DNA from: AC-51 sp963749895
GTDB taxonomy: Bacteria; Actinomycetota; UBA4738; HRBIN12
DNA: 64,000 nucleotides
Direction of reading: 5' to 3'
Assembly (NCBI GenBank): GCA_963749895.1
Contig: CAVVOG010000001.1
Location: 1,054,001-1,118,000 of the forward strand
Part shown: piece after piece, positions 8,232 through 17,375 of the stretch
Layout: each line of letters starts with the position of its first letter
Position numbering within the stretch: the stretch's first letter is position 1
The notes under the pieces: model-generated
What the model was told of the DNA's origin: nothing
The model's input: the letters and a program-made list of their open reading frames with translations, nothing else
The model's database searches: none
Made by a program: the position numbers and the translations under genes

Positions 8232-8291
8232 ACTCGCAGCGTACTGGTCGCGACCTGCGCCTGGGGACCGCGAGGCGCCGTCGAACGCGCT

Positions 8292-8369
8292 GTGGGGGGT
8301 ACCCCTCCTAACCTGTGGGAGGTCCTCCAGAAGTGCCGCAAGGTGTCACCGACCGACCCACGAACTTCG
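8292..8369 (+). repeat. Dispersed repeat, copy A
   Basis: The copy contains the palindrome GGGGTACCCC, then CTCCTAACCTGTGGGAGGTC and a tail with CACCGACCGACCC. It sits in the divergent gap between the TMEM175-like gene and the DmdA/GcvT-like gene. Similar sequence recurs at 9637, 19471 and (inverted) 20141. CCTCC and GGAGG inside it could pair, and TAACCT could act as a -10 box, but neither role is shown. Confidence 0.6.
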
Positions 8370-8419
8370 AGCAGCCCTCCGACCGACCGTGTCCCGCCCG
8401 TCTCGCGTAGGCTTCGAAC

Positions 8420-9568
8420 ATGCCCTCCGATGAGGAGCCCCGGCTTCACCGGTATCCGGCCCACGTTCGCGAGTCGCCCTACCTCGAGTTCGCGATCGCC
8501 GAGGGAGCCGTCATGGCGTGGCCCTACAACCGGATGTGGCTCCCCGGGAGCTACGGCCGCGACCCCCGCGTCGAGTACGAGGCGCTGCTCGAGCGCGTCA
8601 CGCTGTGGGACGTCGGGTGTGAGCGCGCGCTCGAACTGGTCGGTCCCGACGCGGTCGCGTTCGCCGACTACCTGCTCACCCGCGACGTCGCCGGACAGGC
8701 CGTGGGCCGGTGCCGGCACGCGACGGCCTGCGACGAGGATGGGGTGATCATCTGCGAGGCCCTCGTGCTGCGGTTGAGCGACGAGCGCGTGTGGATCTGT
8801 CACGGGCCGGCTGACTTCCCGCTGTGGGCGCGAGCCGTCGCGCTACACACCGAGCACGACGTCGAGGTCCACGAGGCGTCGGTGTCACCGCTCGCGCTGC
8901 AGGGGCCCCGCGCGCTCGACGTGATGCAGGCGCTCGCACCGGAGGTCGCCTCGATGCCCCGGTACGCCTGGGCGTGGACGTCGATCGCCGGCGTGGACGT
9001 GCTGATCTCGCGAACGGGGTTCAGCGGCGAGTTCGGCTACGAGGTGTTCGCGCCGGACGTGGAGCCTGCCAGGCGCGTGTGGCAGGAGGTCAGGCGTGCC
9101 GCCGATCCGTTCGGGGTCCTGGTCACGCCCGTCAACGACGACCGTGCGTGGGAGCGCGGGCTGACCGACATCCGCCTCGGGGACAACCTAGGGATCAACC
9201 CGTTCGAGGTGGGGCTCGAGTACACGGTCGACCTCGACAAGCCCACGCGATTCATCGGGCAGGACGCGCTCCGAAGGATCGCGGATGGCACCACACCGCG
9301 GCGCCACGCGGTCGCCTTCACGATCGATGGGGACGACGTGCCCGAGCTCGAGACGTTCTGGCCGGTCGTGACACCCGGCGGCGGCGAGCGGATCGGCGTC
9401 GTGTGGGGAGCGGAGTACTCCTACGCGCTGGGACGACACGCCGGGGACGCGCTGATGGACCAGCCGACGGCGATCGGTACCCCGCTCGAGCTGCAGACGC
9501 CGTCGGGTCCGATCTCGGCCACGGTCGTGTCCCGCCCGCTCGTCCCCGAGGCGGCAACAGAACCTTGA
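8420..9568 (+). CDS. GcvT/DmdA-like folate-binding methyltransferase or demethylase
   Basis: A 382-residue protein of the aminomethyltransferase (GcvT) superfamily. The three-domain layout is visible: residues 1-160 with YNRMWLPGSYGRDPRVEYEA and VTLWDVGCER, a middle part with SPLALQGPRALDVMQ and ISRTGFSGEFGYEVF (folate pocket), and a C-terminal GcvT_C barrel from about residue 275. The opening YNRMWLP..EYEALLERVTLWDV and RVWICHGPADFPLWARAVAL read like DMSP demethylase (DmdA) more than true T-protein, but no experimentally decisive residue can be judged by eye. Such proteins move a methyl or C1 unit to tetrahydrofolate. No strong ribosome site precedes the ATG at 8420. Confidence 0.75.
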   Translation: MPSDEEPRLHRYPAHVRESPYLEFAIAEGAVMAWPYNRMWLPGSYGRDPRVEYEALLERVTLWDVGCERALELVGPDAVAFADYLLTRDVAGQAVGRCRHATACDEDGVIICEALVLRLSDERVWICHGPADFPLWARAVALHTEHDVEVHEASVSPLALQGPRALDVMQALAPEVASMPRYAWAWTSIAGVDVLISRTGFSGEFGYEVFAPDVEPARRVWQEVRRAADPFGVLVTPVNDDRAWERGLTDIRLGDNLGINPFEVGLEYTVDLDKPTRFIGQDALRRIADGTTPRRHAVAFTIDGDDVPELETFWPVVTPGGGERIGVVWGAEYSYALGRHAGDALMDQPTAIGTPLELQTPSGPISATVVSRPLVPEAATEP

Positions 9569-9636
9569 CCCGACTGACCGCGGAGAGGCATACAGGTGGC
9601 CTGATCATGACCCACGCGTGAACCCTTGGAGCGCAA

Positions 9637-9738
9637 GTGTGGGTACTACCCCCTCGTAGCCTGTGGGCTCTCCTCTCGTAAGAGCCAGTTCGCCCAGGTC
9701 AGGAGGTTCTGAGAACACCCCACCACCACCGACCGACC
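9637..9738 (+). repeat. Dispersed repeat, copy B
   Basis: Reads GTGTGGGTACTACCCCCTCG then TAGCCTGTGGG, and later ends in CACCGACCGACCCC, matching copy A at both ends with a longer middle. It fills most of the 171-base gap between two convergent genes, which argues against a simple promoter for either of them. Confidence 0.55.
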
Positions 9739-9739
9739 C

Positions 9740-10939
9740 CTACTCGGAGAGCGCCGCCATCAGCAGCGGTGTAGCCAGATCCGGGCCGTGGTCGGCCCTC
9801 TCATTGGTCAGGACGGCGAAGATCACGGGGTCCTCGGTCAGGCACCCGGCCGACGAGATGTAGCCGAAGTTCGCGCCGAGGTGCCCGACGCCCGGCGCGA
9901 ACGCCCATGCGGGGTTGAACAGCCCGAGCCCGTACCCGTCTTCCGAGCGATCGTCGAACGTCGACATCTCGGTCAGCGAGGTCTGGGACACGATCTCGCC
10001 GGCGCAGAGCGCCCGCCACCAGCGTGCGAGCGAGATCGAGTCGGACGCCATGCCGCCCGCAGCACCACCGGAGCTCGCATCGGAGATCGACGGAAGGTAG
10101 CCGCCGCCCTGTTCGAGCGCCCCACGCGACTCGCCGCCCGGCATTGCCATCGGGTCGGTCGGGGTCTCGTCGGGCTGGTAGATGAGGCGTTCCGTCCCTT
10201 CCACGCGGACGACGCCATCGCGCAGGACGTCGACGAGCGATCGCTCGCGGACGTGCTCGATGACGAGCCCGAGCAGGTTGTAGTTGGTGTCCGCGTACTC
10301 GTGGGTGCCGAGGGGGCCACGAGCTTCACCCACGACCGCGAGGACCTCCTCGAGCGTCCAGACACGACCCCTGTTCGCCTCTAGGCGCTCTTGCACGGCG
10401 TCCGTGAACCAATCCGGGATCCCGGAGGTGTGACCGAGGAGCTGGCGGATCGATGCGCCGTTGGTGTCGAAGGCGAGGTCCGCGGGGAGGTACTCCGTGG
10501 CTGGTGCATCGAGCGAGATCTCTCCTTCCTCCACGAGCTGCATCACCTGCGCCGCCACGATCGGCTTCGTGCCGCTGGCGATGCCGAACTGGCTGTCGAT
10601 CTTGAGGTCGTGGACGCCGTCCGCCGTGCCGGCCGCCCCGCTCCAGGTTCCCTCGGGGGTCATCACGGTGGCGGCGATCCCGCCACCGTCGGCCACCAGG
10701 TCGTCCAAGATCGCCTGGAACTCCGCCGCCACATCGTCGGGGACCGGATCGTCGCTGATCGCCGCGAAGGCCTCGGTCGGGAAGACCGCGGCCTGTTCGG
10801 TCGGGGAGTCAGGTGCGGGACTCGACACGGACGGCTCGACCGAGGGCGATGCCGCCTCCGTGCCGTCGGAGGCCGACGAGCATCCCGCCAACGCGACGAC
10901 GAGGCCCATGACCGGGAGCCGCCTGAGGCGGATCGTCAT
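9740..10939 (-). CDS. Serine beta-lactamase-fold hydrolase, lipoprotein
   Basis: A 399-residue protein with a lipoprotein signal (lipobox LAGC, Cys20) and a Ser/Glu/Pro-rich linker to about residue 60, so it should be tethered outside the membrane. The catalytic SxxK is SGTK (Ser122, Lys125); the second motif is YADTN near 215 (YxD form in place of the YxN of class C beta-lactamases, as in many esterase and carboxypeptidase relatives); the third is GHLG near the C terminus. It belongs to the class C beta-lactamase/D-alanyl-D-alanine carboxypeptidase superfamily. Its start overlaps the stop of the propeller gene by one base (TGATG), making it the last gene of a sigma-factor operon. Confidence 0.85.
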   Translation of the reverse strand: MTIRLRRLPVMGLVVALAGCSSASDGTEAASPSVEPSVSSPAPDSPTEQAAVFPTEAFAAISDDPVPDDVAAEFQAILDDLVADGGGIAATVMTPEGTWSGAAGTADGVHDLKIDSQFGIASGTKPIVAAQVMQLVEEGEISLDAPATEYLPADLAFDTNGASIRQLLGHTSGIPDWFTDAVQERLEANRGRVWTLEEVLAVVGEARGPLGTHEYADTNYNLLGLVIEHVRERSLVDVLRDGVVRVEGTERLIYQPDETPTDPMAMPGGESRGALEQGGGYLPSISDASSGGAAGGMASDSISLARWWRALCAGEIVSQTSLTEMSTFDDRSEDGYGLGLFNPAWAFAPGVGHLGANFGYISSAGCLTEDPVIFAVLTNERADHGPDLATPLLMAALSE

Positions 10940-12219
10940 CACAGCGGCTGATCCCGCCAGTCCGTGTACCAGCCACCATCCCACGAGAAGTACGTGAGCT
11001 CGTCGAGCGGTTCGCCCTCGCCCGAACCGGCGGCGTCGAACACGGTCACCTGGCCGGTCTCCCCGATGCGGAACGCCACCTGGCTGCCGTCCGGCGACCA
11101 CGTGACGGAGCACCTGAACTCTCCTCCCCACGACGTCCGGTAGCAGTCGCTGAGGCCGTCGGTCCCGATCTCGGCAGGAGGGGCCCCGTCCATCGTCGCG
11201 ACTCGGATCCGAACCCCTCTCTCCGTTTCCGAGCCGAAGGCCAGCCGTGTCCCGTCCGGGGACCATGCGAAACCGAACGAGTTGCTGTCGTCGGCCACCA
11301 CGCGGATGTCTGACCCGTCCGCGTCCATCACGTACAGGTAACCGACGTGGTCACCACCGTTGGTGCCAACCGCGATGGAGGTCCCGTCCGGCGACCACAG
11401 GATCGTGTCGATGAGGGTGGGGGCCGCTTCTTCCGGCAGGCGAGTGAGGAGCGAACGCTCGCCGCTCTGCACGTCGACCGAGTAGAGCGCATCGTTCACG
11501 TCGTCGGGTGCGCCCACCGTGGCGAAGACGGATCGCGATCCGTCCGGCGACCATGCCCACGCCCTGGCGTCACCGATTGGTCCGAGGTCGGTGGTCTCGC
11601 CGGTCGCGACGTCGATCGTCCGCCACGTCTCCGAGTACTCGATCGTCGCGAGCACGGCGCCGGTCGGCGACCACATCCAGGCCAGTTCGTCCTGGGGATC
11701 CGGGTTGGCGACGGGGTTCGCACCCTTCGCCACGACGCGCGGAGCCTGCGATCCCCCCGCGACCCACAGCTCTCTGCCCGCGCCGTCCGTCGCGTCGGTC
11801 TCGTAGGCGATCCACCGGCCGTCCGCGGACCACCTCGCCGAGTAGACGACGAGGTCCTCGAGGAGGACGCGTTCCTCACCGGTGCGAGGGTCCACGGCGA
11901 CGAGGTCGCCGGGTGTCTTGAGGTCACCGTCGGGAACGGTGGGCTCGGTCACCCCGGTGAAGTCCAGCACCTCTCCGTTCCGGCGCATGACGCCGGGGGC
12001 CGGTGCGGGGGTGTCGGCGGGGACCGGCGCGGTCCGGATCACATCGGCGCCGGCCAGCGTGGCCACGGCGATCGCCACGACAGCGGCCGTCGCCAGGGCG
12101 CCGTTCAGGGCGAGCCGGCGGCGGGCCCGCCGCACCGCCGTCGGCGTGTCGGCCGGCGCAGCGGGGACCGTGTCCGCGCGGCGCTGGAGCATCTCGCGGA
12201 TCTCGCGCTCGTCGATCAT
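10939..12219 (-). CDS. Membrane-anchored TolB/PD40 propeller protein in a sigma-factor operon
   Basis: A 426-residue protein with a short cytoplasmic N terminus (residues 1-34, rich in Arg), one membrane helix (about 36-58) and an extracytoplasmic propeller with repeated W-S-P-D-G/T cores (for example AWSPDGTRLAF, TWSPDGSQVAF). The layout copies that of an anti-sigma factor: small inner domain, single helix, outer sensor. No zinc-binding HxxxCxxC motif is present in the inner part. It starts four bases inside the sigma-factor gene (ATGA) and is followed directly by the beta-lactamase-fold lipoprotein gene. Acting as the sensor that holds the sigma factor is an inference from layout only. Confidence 0.8.
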   Translation of the reverse strand: MIDEREIREMLQRRADTVPAAPADTPTAVRRARRRLALNGALATAAVVAIAVATLAGADVIRTAPVPADTPAPAPGVMRRNGEVLDFTGVTEPTVPDGDLKTPGDLVAVDPRTGEERVLLEDLVVYSARWSADGRWIAYETDATDGAGRELWVAGGSQAPRVVAKGANPVANPDPQDELAWMWSPTGAVLATIEYSETWRTIDVATGETTDLGPIGDARAWAWSPDGSRSVFATVGAPDDVNDALYSVDVQSGERSLLTRLPEEAAPTLIDTILWSPDGTSIAVGTNGGDHVGYLYVMDADGSDIRVVADDSNSFGFAWSPDGTRLAFGSETERGVRIRVATMDGAPPAEIGTDGLSDCYRTSWGGEFRCSVTWSPDGSQVAFRIGETGQVTVFDAAGSGEGEPLDELTYFSWDGGWYTDWRDQPL

Positions 12220-12728
12220 CGTGGCATCCCCTCCAGTTCCTCGCGGAGCGTTCGCATGCCGCGCGACGTGAGCGATCGGACGGTGCCCGCCGAACAGCCC
12301 AGGACGGCCGCCGTCTGGACGTCCGAGAGGTCCTCGTAGAACCGCAGGACGATCGCGGCCCGTTGGCGTTCCGGGAGTCCCAGGAGGACGCGGTGCATCG
12401 CTTCGTCCAGGTCGTCGTTCGCGTTCGTGACGGCGGAAGGCGCGGCGGTGACCCGCTCGAGGTACGCGCGCTCGACCCGAGCGTGGCGGAAGTGGCTCGT
12501 GGCGAGGTTGACGATCGTCCTGCGCAAGTAGGCCCAGAAGGCGGTCGGCTCGCGTAGATGGCGGAGTCGACCCACGAGCCGGACGAAGGCGTCCTGCACC
12601 AGGTCTTCGGCCAGGGCTCGGTCGCCGGTCAGGAGGAAGGCCAGACGGATGCCGTCAGGCGCGTAGGCCACATAGAGCTCCGAGAGCGACCCGCGTTCGA
12701 CGACCTGTCCCGCCATCTCGCTCACCAT
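12216..12728 (-). CDS. ECF-type RNA polymerase sigma factor (SigE-like)
   Basis: A 170-residue group IV sigma factor. Region 2 is seen as LAFLLTGDRALAEDLVQDAFVRL (family mark D-A-E-D-L-V-Q), with promoter -10 contacts in AFWAYLRRTIVNLATS; region 4 is LPERQRAAIVLRFYEDLSD followed by the helix-turn-helix VQTAAVLGCSAGTVRSLTSR. The length and SigE-70 style sequence are those of the actinobacterial ECF families. The ATG at 12728 is chosen because AAGGGGG precedes it by 5 bases; a further in-frame ATG lies 21 bases upstream. It leads the operon with the membrane propeller and the lipoprotein hydrolase. Confidence 0.92.
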   Translation of the reverse strand: MVSEMAGQVVERGSLSELYVAYAPDGIRLAFLLTGDRALAEDLVQDAFVRLVGRLRHLREPTAFWAYLRRTIVNLATSHFRHARVERAYLERVTAAPSAVTNANDDLDEAMHRVLLGLPERQRAAIVLRFYEDLSDVQTAAVLGCSAGTVRSLTSRGMRTLREELEGMPR

Positions 12729-12870
12729 CGTCCCCCTTCCTTCCTCCACGAGATAGAGACGCCGAGCGACCCCCCGAACGCTGCGTCAGGCCCGATGTCC
12801 GAGCCGGATCCGCGCGCGGGGGGAGGTACTCCCGGGATCGGAAGTCCTCGTCGCAGGAGCACCGGGTGGG

Positions 12871-13581
12871 TCAGCGGGATACGGAGACCAGCAGTTCGGC
12901 GAGGCGCTCGGGTTGCTCGCGGTAGGGACCGTGGTCGGTGTCGATCTCGACGACGTCGGCGCTCACCGACGCGGCCATCGCCCGTTGGGCGTCGGGAGGG
13001 ACCAACGAGTCGGCGGTCGTGAGGATGTAGCTGGTGCGGCTGGTCCGCAGCGCGCCCTGCCACGGCTGGCGGAGCGCCGCGATCCCCTGTGGGCGCTGCG
13101 TCCGCTCGAGGACGGACCGGACCGTCGCCTGCTCGGAGGGCTCGAGCGCCGAGACGTATCGGTCGATGTCGAGGGCGCAGAGCCCCGGCCCGGCGCTGAC
13201 GATCAGGCCGCCGAACGCGGCGAGGCCCGCCGCCTCGTCCCCACCGGCGAACGGATCGCCGCCCGCGAACAGGTCCAGCACGGAGACGCCGGGCCGTGGG
13301 ACCCATGCGGCGAGGTACACGATCGGCAGATCGGGATGCTCCGCGGCGATCGTGGAGGCCGTGAAACCGCCGAACGAGTAGCCGACCAGCACGACGTCGG
13401 TCAGGTCAGCGGGGAGGGCGGCGCGCGCCGCGGCCGCGTAGTCCTCCAGGCCGGCGTTCGGATCGTCGCACGGCAGATCGACGGCGACCATCGAGTGGCC
13501 CGACGCCTCGAGCGGCGCGATCAAAGGATCCATCACGATGGGTCTGTCCCACGCCCCCGGAACGATGACGAACGTTGACAC
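12871..13581 (-). CDS. Alpha/beta hydrolase
   Basis: A 236-residue alpha/beta-hydrolase of the compact esterase type. FVIVPGAWDRP near residue 4 forms the oxyanion turn, VVLVGYSFGG near residue 66 is the nucleophile elbow (G-x-S-x-G, Ser about 69), and DTDHGPYREQPERLAELL near the C terminus holds the catalytic His (about 217). The acid is probably the Asp in the ILTTADSLVPPD segment. Two GTG codons stand in tandem; the second (13579-13581) is better spaced from GAGGAGG. Such proteins are often annotated as salicylate- or methyl-ester esterases; substrate unknown. It ends 142 bases before the ECF sigma start on the same strand. Confidence 0.85.
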   Translation of the reverse strand: MSTFVIVPGAWDRPIVMDPLIAPLEASGHSMVAVDLPCDDPNAGLEDYAAAARAALPADLTDVVLVGYSFGGFTASTIAAEHPDLPIVYLAAWVPRPGVSVLDLFAGGDPFAGGDEAAGLAAFGGLIVSAGPGLCALDIDRYVSALEPSEQATVRSVLERTQRPQGIAALRQPWQGALRTSRTSYILTTADSLVPPDAQRAMAASVSADVVEIDTDHGPYREQPERLAELLVSVSR

Positions 13582-13688
13582 CACCGCCTCCTCGTGCTCG
13601 ACGTCTCAGGTCGTGGAGCCTCTCACGTTCTGGGCCGAGGACGTGCGGTGCAGGTGGGGCGCGTTCTCGGTCGCACGGGCACCGTGCT

Positions 13689-16139
13689 TCACACGATGAT
13701 GCGCTCTCTCCTCGGGTCGTAGAGGGGCGTGAGCGACACGGTCACCGGGTAGCGCGTGCCCACGATGTCGAGCTCCCAGCTGCCGCTGTTGATGAAGTCG
13801 TCGGTGACGTTCTCCTCGAGTTCGACGCTCGCCAGCCCGACGCCTCCTCCGAGCGTGTGGCCGTAGGCGCCGTTCTCCACCTCGCCCACCCGTTCGCCGT
13901 CGCGGTAGAGCTGCTCGCGCTCGTACAGGAGGGGCTCGGGATCGTCGACGAGCACCTGCACGAGGCGCGAGGTGAGCACTCCGGAGTCGCGCTGGGCCAC
14001 CATGGCGTCCTTGCCGATGAAGTTCGGCTTGTCCCAGGCGACGGCCCAGCCCAGCCCGGCCCCGAGCAGCGTGTCGGAGTTGTCGATGTCGAGCCCGTAG
14101 TCGCGGTAGGCCTTCTCCAGTCGCAACGAGTTCAACGCGCCGAGCCCCGCGTGCGCGAGGCCGAGATCCCGGCCGGCTTCGAGGAGCGCGTCGTAGACGG
14201 TCAGCGCGAAGTCGTTCGGGATGTGCAGCTCCCAGCCGAGCTCGCCGAGATAGGTGACGCGGATCGCGAGCGCGACCCCGTGATACGCGTCGATCTCCTG
14301 CGCGCTCATGTAGGGGAAGGCGTCGTTGGACAGGTCCGCGGTCGTCAGACGCGACAGGAGCTCGCGCGACCTCGGGCCTTGGACCGAGAGCAGCGTGCGG
14401 GCGCTCGTCATGTCGGTCACCGTCACGAACTCACCGTCGGCCCTGTGGCGCTCGAGCCACGCGATCATCCGACGCTGGATGATGTCGGCCCCGATCACCA
14501 TGAATCGGTCCTCGCCGAGGCGCGTGATCGTCAGGTCCGTCCAGATGGCGCCCTTGGGCGTGCACCAGTGCGTGTACACGATCTTCCCGACGGGCACGTC
14601 GATCTGGCCCGCGCTCACCCGGTTGAGCAGGGCCAGCGCGTCCGGTCCCTGGACGAGCAGGCTGGCCATGAACGTCATGTCCATGACCCCGACCGCCTCA
14701 CGGACCGCGCGGTGCTCGGCCGCGGTCGCGTCGAAGGCCTGGTCCCGACCCCAGGTCTGCGCACGCTCGTGTGACACGCCGGGTGCGGCGAACCACCCCG
14801 GGACCTCGTAGCCCGTCAAGGGCGTGAAGTCCGCCCCCGCGTCGGCGAGACGGTCGTGGATCACGGAGCGCCGCACGTCGCGCGCGTAGCGGGGGTTCCA
14901 CGATGGGAAGAAGGAGTCGCCGAACGAATCGCCGAGCAGCTCGACCGTCCGCTCCTTCCGGAAGGAGCGGTTCTTCATGAACGGCAGCAGGCGGTCGGGA
15001 TGGATCCCCGTGACGTCCACGGGGGGCTCGCCGTCTTGGATCCACTGGGCCACCATCGAACCGACCCCGCCAGCGAACAGGATGCCCAGGGAGTTCAGTC
15101 CGCACGCCGCGTAGAAGCCGCGGAGCTCGGGAACCTCGCCGATCAAAGGCCCGTTGTCCGGCGTGAAGCTCTCGGGGCCGCAGAAGAACTGGCGGATCCC
15201 GACGGACGCCAACGACGGGAAGCGGTCCAGCGCGGTGGCGAGGAACCCGCTGGTGCGCTCCCAGTCCGGCGGCAACACGGCGAATCCGAGGTCTTCCGGG
15301 ATGCTGTCGAGCGACCAGGGGCCGGCCTCCGGCTCGAACAGACCGACCAGCATGCCGCCGCCTTCCTCGCGGTAGTAGCCGTAGCGGTCGGGATCCTCGA
15401 CCACCGGTGCGTTCGTATCGGCCCACTCGACCTCGTCGGTCAGCAGGTAGTAGTGCTCGGCAGCCTGGAGCGGCAGCGAGACGCCGGCGAGCTCGCCGAG
15501 CTGGCGGCCCCACATGCCGGCCGCGACGACGACCGTCTCGGTCTCGATCGTCCCCTGATCCGTCACCACGCCGGTCACGCGGCCGTCGGCCTGCGTGAAG
15601 CCGGTCACCGGGACGCCCTCGATGATCGTGGCGCCGCCCATGCGGGCCCCCTTGGCGAACGCCATCGCGATGTCGGCCGGGTTGGCCCGACCCTCGTCGG
15701 GCACCCAGGCAGCCGCGAGGATGTCGTCGGTCCTGATGGTGGGCCAGTGTCGCTGGACCTCTTCGGGGCCGACCATCTCGATCGGGACGCCATGGGCCTT
15801 GGCGAAGATCGCCTCTCGCGTGACCGTCTCGACCCGCTGAGGGGTGGAGGCGATATGGAGATGTCCGATCGTGCGGAACCCGGTGTCCTGGCCCGTCTCC
15901 TCGGTGAGCTTGGGGAGCAGTTCGGTCGTGTAGCGCGACATCCACAGGAACGTCTCCGTGGGCATGCCGGCGCTGGTGATCAGGCCGGCGGCATGCCAGG
16001 TGGTTCCGGAGGTGAGCTCCTTGCGTTCGAGGAGCACCACGTCGGTGATGCCGAGCTTCGTGAGGTGGTACGCGATGCTGGTGCCGATCACGCCGCCGCC
16101 GATCACCACGACCTGAGCGCGCTGCGGGATGTCGGTCAT
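13689..16139 (-). CDS. FAD-dependent dimethylglycine/sarcosine dehydrogenase-like flavoprotein with GcvT domain
   Basis: An 816-residue two-part enzyme. Residues 1-370 are a DAO-type FAD domain: VVVIGGGVIGTSIAYHL (dinucleotide fold) and TSGTTWHAAGL with H49, the residue that carries covalent FAD in mammalian dimethylglycine dehydrogenase. A short FAO_M linker follows, then a GcvT folate-binding domain from about 430 to 710 and a GcvT_C barrel to the end. This order is that of dimethylglycine/sarcosine dehydrogenase: oxidative removal of an N-methyl group with transfer of the C1 unit to tetrahydrofolate. It follows a stand-alone GcvT-like gene by 33 bases. The exact amine cannot be read from sequence. 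Confidence 0.88.
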   Translation of the reverse strand: MTDIPQRAQVVVIGGGVIGTSIAYHLTKLGITDVVLLERKELTSGTTWHAAGLITSAGMPTETFLWMSRYTTELLPKLTEETGQDTGFRTIGHLHIASTPQRVETVTREAIFAKAHGVPIEMVGPEEVQRHWPTIRTDDILAAAWVPDEGRANPADIAMAFAKGARMGGATIIEGVPVTGFTQADGRVTGVVTDQGTIETETVVVAAGMWGRQLGELAGVSLPLQAAEHYYLLTDEVEWADTNAPVVEDPDRYGYYREEGGGMLVGLFEPEAGPWSLDSIPEDLGFAVLPPDWERTSGFLATALDRFPSLASVGIRQFFCGPESFTPDNGPLIGEVPELRGFYAACGLNSLGILFAGGVGSMVAQWIQDGEPPVDVTGIHPDRLLPFMKNRSFRKERTVELLGDSFGDSFFPSWNPRYARDVRRSVIHDRLADAGADFTPLTGYEVPGWFAAPGVSHERAQTWGRDQAFDATAAEHRAVREAVGVMDMTFMASLLVQGPDALALLNRVSAGQIDVPVGKIVYTHWCTPKGAIWTDLTITRLGEDRFMVIGADIIQRRMIAWLERHRADGEFVTVTDMTSARTLLSVQGPRSRELLSRLTTADLSNDAFPYMSAQEIDAYHGVALAIRVTYLGELGWELHIPNDFALTVYDALLEAGRDLGLAHAGLGALNSLRLEKAYRDYGLDIDNSDTLLGAGLGWAVAWDKPNFIGKDAMVAQRDSGVLTSRLVQVLVDDPEPLLYEREQLYRDGERVGEVENGAYGHTLGGGVGLASVELEENVTDDFINSGSWELDIVGTRYPVTVSLTPLYDPRRERIIV

Positions 16140-16172
16140 GTGTCGCCTCCTGTCGCGTCGCGGGTCACGAGG

Positions 16173-17351
16173 TCATGGAGAGGGCTCTCGCGGCGTATCC
16201 GGTTGATCGGCCATCGTCGGATCTCGAGGGTCGCTACGTGGCCGACGCTTCTCGGGGTCGTCGATCGGCACCGGGTGCACGCGGCCCGGGGAGCCACCGA
16301 CGTCCACGCGGCCTCCCGGGGCGGCATAGGCAGCGTCCAGGACCGCCAACGCGAGGGTCCCGAAGCGAGGCGTGGTGTCAGCGCTTCGGACGTCCCCGAC
16401 GGTCGTTCCGCCGACTTCGACCGGCGCGCCGTGTTCGGGTGCTGACTCACCCTCGAGCGCGAGCGTCACGAACCGTCGCTGCGGGTCCTCCACCCGCTCC
16501 TTCACCGCATCGCGACCGACGAAATCGTGGCCATCGAAGTCGATGAACCGTTCCATCCCGAGGTCAAGAGGGTCGGTCTCACCGGGCCAGTAGTCCTCTT
16601 CCGCGATGAGCAGGCCGGCCTCGATCCGGACCTTCTCGATGGCATCCAAGCCGATCGGCGCTGCACCCGCGCTGGCGACCGCATCCCAGAGGCCCTCGGC
16701 ACCGTCATCCCCATCCAGCAGGTAGAACTCGTAGCCGAGCTCCCCCGTGAAGCCGGCGCGCACCACGAGCCCCCTCACTCCCGCGATCTCGATCGGGTCG
16801 GGGAGGCAGCGGAACCAGCGGAGCGAGGCGAGGTCCGTGTGCGTCAGTTGCGAGAGCACTTCGAACGAACGGGGCCCTTGCACGGCGAGGCTCGGGATCG
16901 CCCGGCTGACATCCTCGATGGTGAGGTCCATCCCGACGGTGTGGGCGGCCATGTGGCCTGTGAAGCCGGCCCGCTGATCGTTCCCGAACAGGTATGCCTC
17001 CTCGGGAGACACGACGATGACGGTCGCCTCGTCGAGCATCAGGCCCTGCTCATCGAGGAGCATCCCGTAGCGCACGACACCGGGCTCAGCGCGGGCGAGT
17101 CGCCGCGTGAACAGCCGATCGAGCGCCGAGAGCGTGTCCCGACCCGTGAGGTGGAACTTGACCAAGGCGTACGTGTCCCACAGGGCCGCGCCCTTGCGGA
17201 CCGACCAGTACTCCGACACCGGGTCCCCGAAGGTGGCGGTCCATAGCGAGCCGTAGTCCTCGTAGAAGGTGCCACCCACCGCACGCTGTCTCTCGTGCCA
17301 CGGGCCGACGTCGATGTCTGAAGAGATGCTCTCCGTTGCGATCGGTTCCAC
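16173..17351 (-). CDS. GcvT-like aminomethyltransferase-family protein
   Basis: A 392-residue member of the GcvT superfamily. VSEYWSVRKGAALWDTYALVKFHLTG near residue 45 and the pair SLAVQGPRSFEVL / VVRAGFTGELGYEFYLL (folate-site region, about 155 and 190) are the family marks; LDAIEKVRIEAGLLIAEEDY is the typical helix before the C-terminal barrel. The last 40 residues are a Pro/Asp/Arg tail outside the fold. It lies 24 bases after the VOC gene and 33 bases before the dimethylglycine-dehydrogenase-like gene, so it probably shares substrate or C1 carrier with them. Whether it is a true T-protein is doubtful: no gcvH or gcvP is nearby. Confidence 0.8.
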   Translation of the reverse strand: MEPIATESISSDIDVGPWHERQRAVGGTFYEDYGSLWTATFGDPVSEYWSVRKGAALWDTYALVKFHLTGRDTLSALDRLFTRRLARAEPGVVRYGMLLDEQGLMLDEATVIVVSPEEAYLFGNDQRAGFTGHMAAHTVGMDLTIEDVSRAIPSLAVQGPRSFEVLSQLTHTDLASLRWFRCLPDPIEIAGVRGLVVRAGFTGELGYEFYLLDGDDGAEGLWDAVASAGAAPIGLDAIEKVRIEAGLLIAEEDYWPGETDPLDLGMERFIDFDGHDFVGRDAVKERVEDPQRRFVTLALEGESAPEHGAPVEVGGTTVGDVRSADTTPRFGTLALAVLDAAYAAPGGRVDVGGSPGRVHPVPIDDPEKRRPRSDPRDPTMADQPDTPREPSP

Positions 17352-17375
17352 GTGATCCTCCGATCTGATCGATCC

